A DNA stretch of 64,000 nt, taken from positions 1-64,000 of the forward strand of contig CABZAE010000004.1 in assembly GCA_902523635.1 (NCBI GenBank), given 5' to 3'. Below, piece by piece: positions 62,848-64,000 of this stretch; position 1 is the stretch's first letter; every line of letters begins with the position of its first letter. Position numbers and translations under genes: made by a program. The notes beneath the pieces were generated by a model. The model saw nothing but the letters and a program-made list of their open reading frames with translations, did not search any database and was not told where the DNA came from. This DNA is from an uncultured Bacteroidota bacterium (GTDB lineage: Bacteria > Bacteroidota > Bacteroidia > Flavobacteriales > Flavobacteriaceae).

Positions 62848-63048
62848 ATAAACAATTAATTTATCAATCGTTTTTAAGTTTAACTTACCATTTCAGCCTC
62901 AATCTGTAAAATCTATCCACTTACAAACATTAATTCTCGAATAAAGTCTTAAGGACTGATACCCCTTGATAATTTAAAATTATTCAATTATAGTTAAAAT
63001 GTATTAGTTTTTAACAACTAAAAACTTACTTTCACAGAAAGATATTTA

Positions 63049-63723
63049 ATGAAAAAAAAAATTGTTTATTTTTTTCTCTTTACATTCAAAAAAAATAAGT
63101 TCTGGGCATTTTCTCAGATGGGAATAAACAATAAATATATGAAGAATGCAGGGGGATTACTCTTTCATAAATTTATGGGTTCAGGTGGTAAAACAGGTTT
63201 CAGTTTGTTTCCAGATTTTTCTACTTATGCATTGGTCTCTGTTTGGGATAGTATGGATAGTGCTGAAAAATTTATTAAGTCCAGTGAACTAATCAGCACT
63301 TATAAATTAAAATCCCATGAAATAAGAGTATTAATTTTGGATCCATTTCACAGTCATGGATTATGGTCGGGTGTAAATCCATTTAAAATTGAAAAATCTA
63401 CAGCTAACAAAAACTCAAAAATTGCTATAATAACCAGAGCAACATTGAATTTTTCAAAGTTAATTTCGTTTTGGAAATCTGTTCCTGATTCCAGCAAAGC
63501 AATTTCTAGGGCAAAGGGTGTTTATTACTTCAAAGGTATTGGAGAAATACCTTTCATACAACAAGCAACTATAAGTTTATGGAATTCATTAAATGATGTT
63601 TTAGAGTTTGCTTATAAATCAAAATCTCATTCAGAAATCGTTAAAAAAACAAGGAAGGAGAATTGGTATAAAGAAGAATTATTCTCCAGGTTTTATCTTA
63701 TTAAAGATTTTATTTTGAAGTAA
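63049..63723 (+). CDS. CrtA-like (spheroidene monooxygenase family) protein
   Basis: Protein of 224 residues that resembles the spheroidene monooxygenase family. Shared pattern: FHKFMGSGGKTGFSLFPDFSTYALVSVWDS, quoted in pieces as MGSGGKTGFSLFPDF and ALVSVWDS, then FHSHGLWSG, IAIITRATL, and the C-terminal TRKENWYKEELFSRF. CrtA members oxygenate acyclic carotenoids. The direct next gene encodes a CrtI-type desaturase, so a carotenoid role is likely. The start has alternatives; the hydrophobic N-terminus is not obviously a signal peptide. Confidence 0.72.
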   Translation: MKKKIVYFFLFTFKKNKFWAFSQMGINNKYMKNAGGLLFHKFMGSGGKTGFSLFPDFSTYALVSVWDSMDSAEKFIKSSELISTYKLKSHEIRVLILDPFHSHGLWSGVNPFKIEKSTANKNSKIAIITRATLNFSKLISFWKSVPDSSKAISRAKGVYYFKGIGEIPFIQQATISLWNSLNDVLEFAYKSKSHSEIVKKTRKENWYKEELFSRFYLIKDFILK

Positions 63724-63724
63724 A

Positions 63725-64000
63725 ATGAAAAAAGTTGCTATTATTGGATCAGGGATAGGAGCAATATCTCTTTCAATCAGATTATCAAATCTTGGATATG
63801 ATGTTGATGTTTATGAAAAAAACAGTTACCCCGGAGGAAAATTAACTACTATAAAGTCTGGAAAATATAGCTTTGATGCTGGCCCTCAACTTTTTACGAT
63901 GCCGACTTATGTAGATGAGTTGTTTGAGTTATCAGGCGAAAACCCTAGAAAATTTTTTAATTACAAAAGAAAAGAAATTGGTTGTAAATACTTTTGGGAG
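63725..64000 (+). CDS. phytoene-desaturase-family FAD enzyme, cut by the right edge
   Basis: The first 92 codons of an FAD-dependent carotenoid desaturase (CrtI/CrtD family). The N-terminus has the Rossmann motif IIGSGIGAISLSIRL, the acidic EKN end of the second strand, then YPGGKLTT and FDAGPQLFTMP, all typical. It starts 1 bp after the CrtA-like stop. CrtI, CrtD and CrtN types cannot be separated from this part. The gene continues beyond the window. Confidence 0.85.
   Translation, partial: MKKVAIIGSGIGAISLSIRLSNLGYDVDVYEKNSYPGGKLTTIKSGKYSFDAGPQLFTMPTYVDELFELSGENPRKFFNYKRKEIGCKYFWE

Overview
The window is AT-rich chromosomal DNA that looks like a marine member of the Bacteroidota, class Flavobacteriia. 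The signs are a SusC/SusD pair in a polysaccharide-utilisation locus, many Sec/lipobox proteins, a Porin_10-type putative porin, promoters of the form TTG-N19-TAnnTTTG, and housekeeping genes of flavobacterial type. No species can be named from the sequence alone.

Layout. Positions 1-16396, all on the minus strand, form one polysaccharide-utilisation locus. In transcription order it holds SusC, SusD, two small surface lipoproteins, an intrinsic terminator/attenuator, a GH43 glycosidase, a sulfatase, a beta-lactamase-fold serine hydrolase, an alpha/beta esterase, a SASA-type carbohydrate acetylesterase, a second paralogous esterase, a second sulfatase, and the first codons of a further lipoprotein that runs off the left edge. 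Together these suggest uptake and breakdown of a sulfated, acetylated, pentose-containing (xylan- or arabinan-like) polysaccharide. An initiator tRNA-Met with its own terminator separates the locus from a housekeeping stretch (16.7-42.7 kb): era, der, a MerR regulator, an M23 peptidase, alaS, a DUF4136-like lipoprotein, a D-cysteine desulfhydrase-like enzyme, a glucosaminidase, hemL, a large zinc metalloprotease, lysS, lipB, a propeller-like lipoprotein, rnhB, a porin and gltDB. Positions 42.9-53.1 kb hold a close-packed plus-strand run: nhaD, folC, an NQO1-like flavoprotein, a histone-deacetylase-fold enzyme, two amidohydrolase-family proteins, a family-2 glycosyltransferase and an FkbM-like methyltransferase.

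The most unusual part is 53787-58535: a compact integrative element of about 4.7 kb in a tRNA-Val(UAC) gene. A 45-bp duplication of the 5' half of the tRNA gene marks both ends. The element has a long tyrosine recombinase with putative arm-type sites (GATGACCA, paired at 12-bp spacing) near both ends. It also has an overlapping operon of a putative HUH-type Rep protein, a ribbon-helix-helix protein and two unknown proteins, two copies of a structured hairpin module that bracket the operon with changed but paired flanks, two small membrane proteins, and a small C-terminal gene that may be terminase-small-subunit-like. The intact tRNA-Val lies at the right end, so its 5' half and upstream region come from the element. 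The architecture is that of a minimal plasmid-like or phage-satellite-like element.

To the right of the element are a second zinc metalloprotease (paralogue of the one at 26.6-29.1 kb), an SDR oxidoreductase, a secreted protein of unknown function, and the start of a carotenoid cluster (CrtA-like monooxygenase, then a phytoene-desaturase-family gene cut by the right edge).
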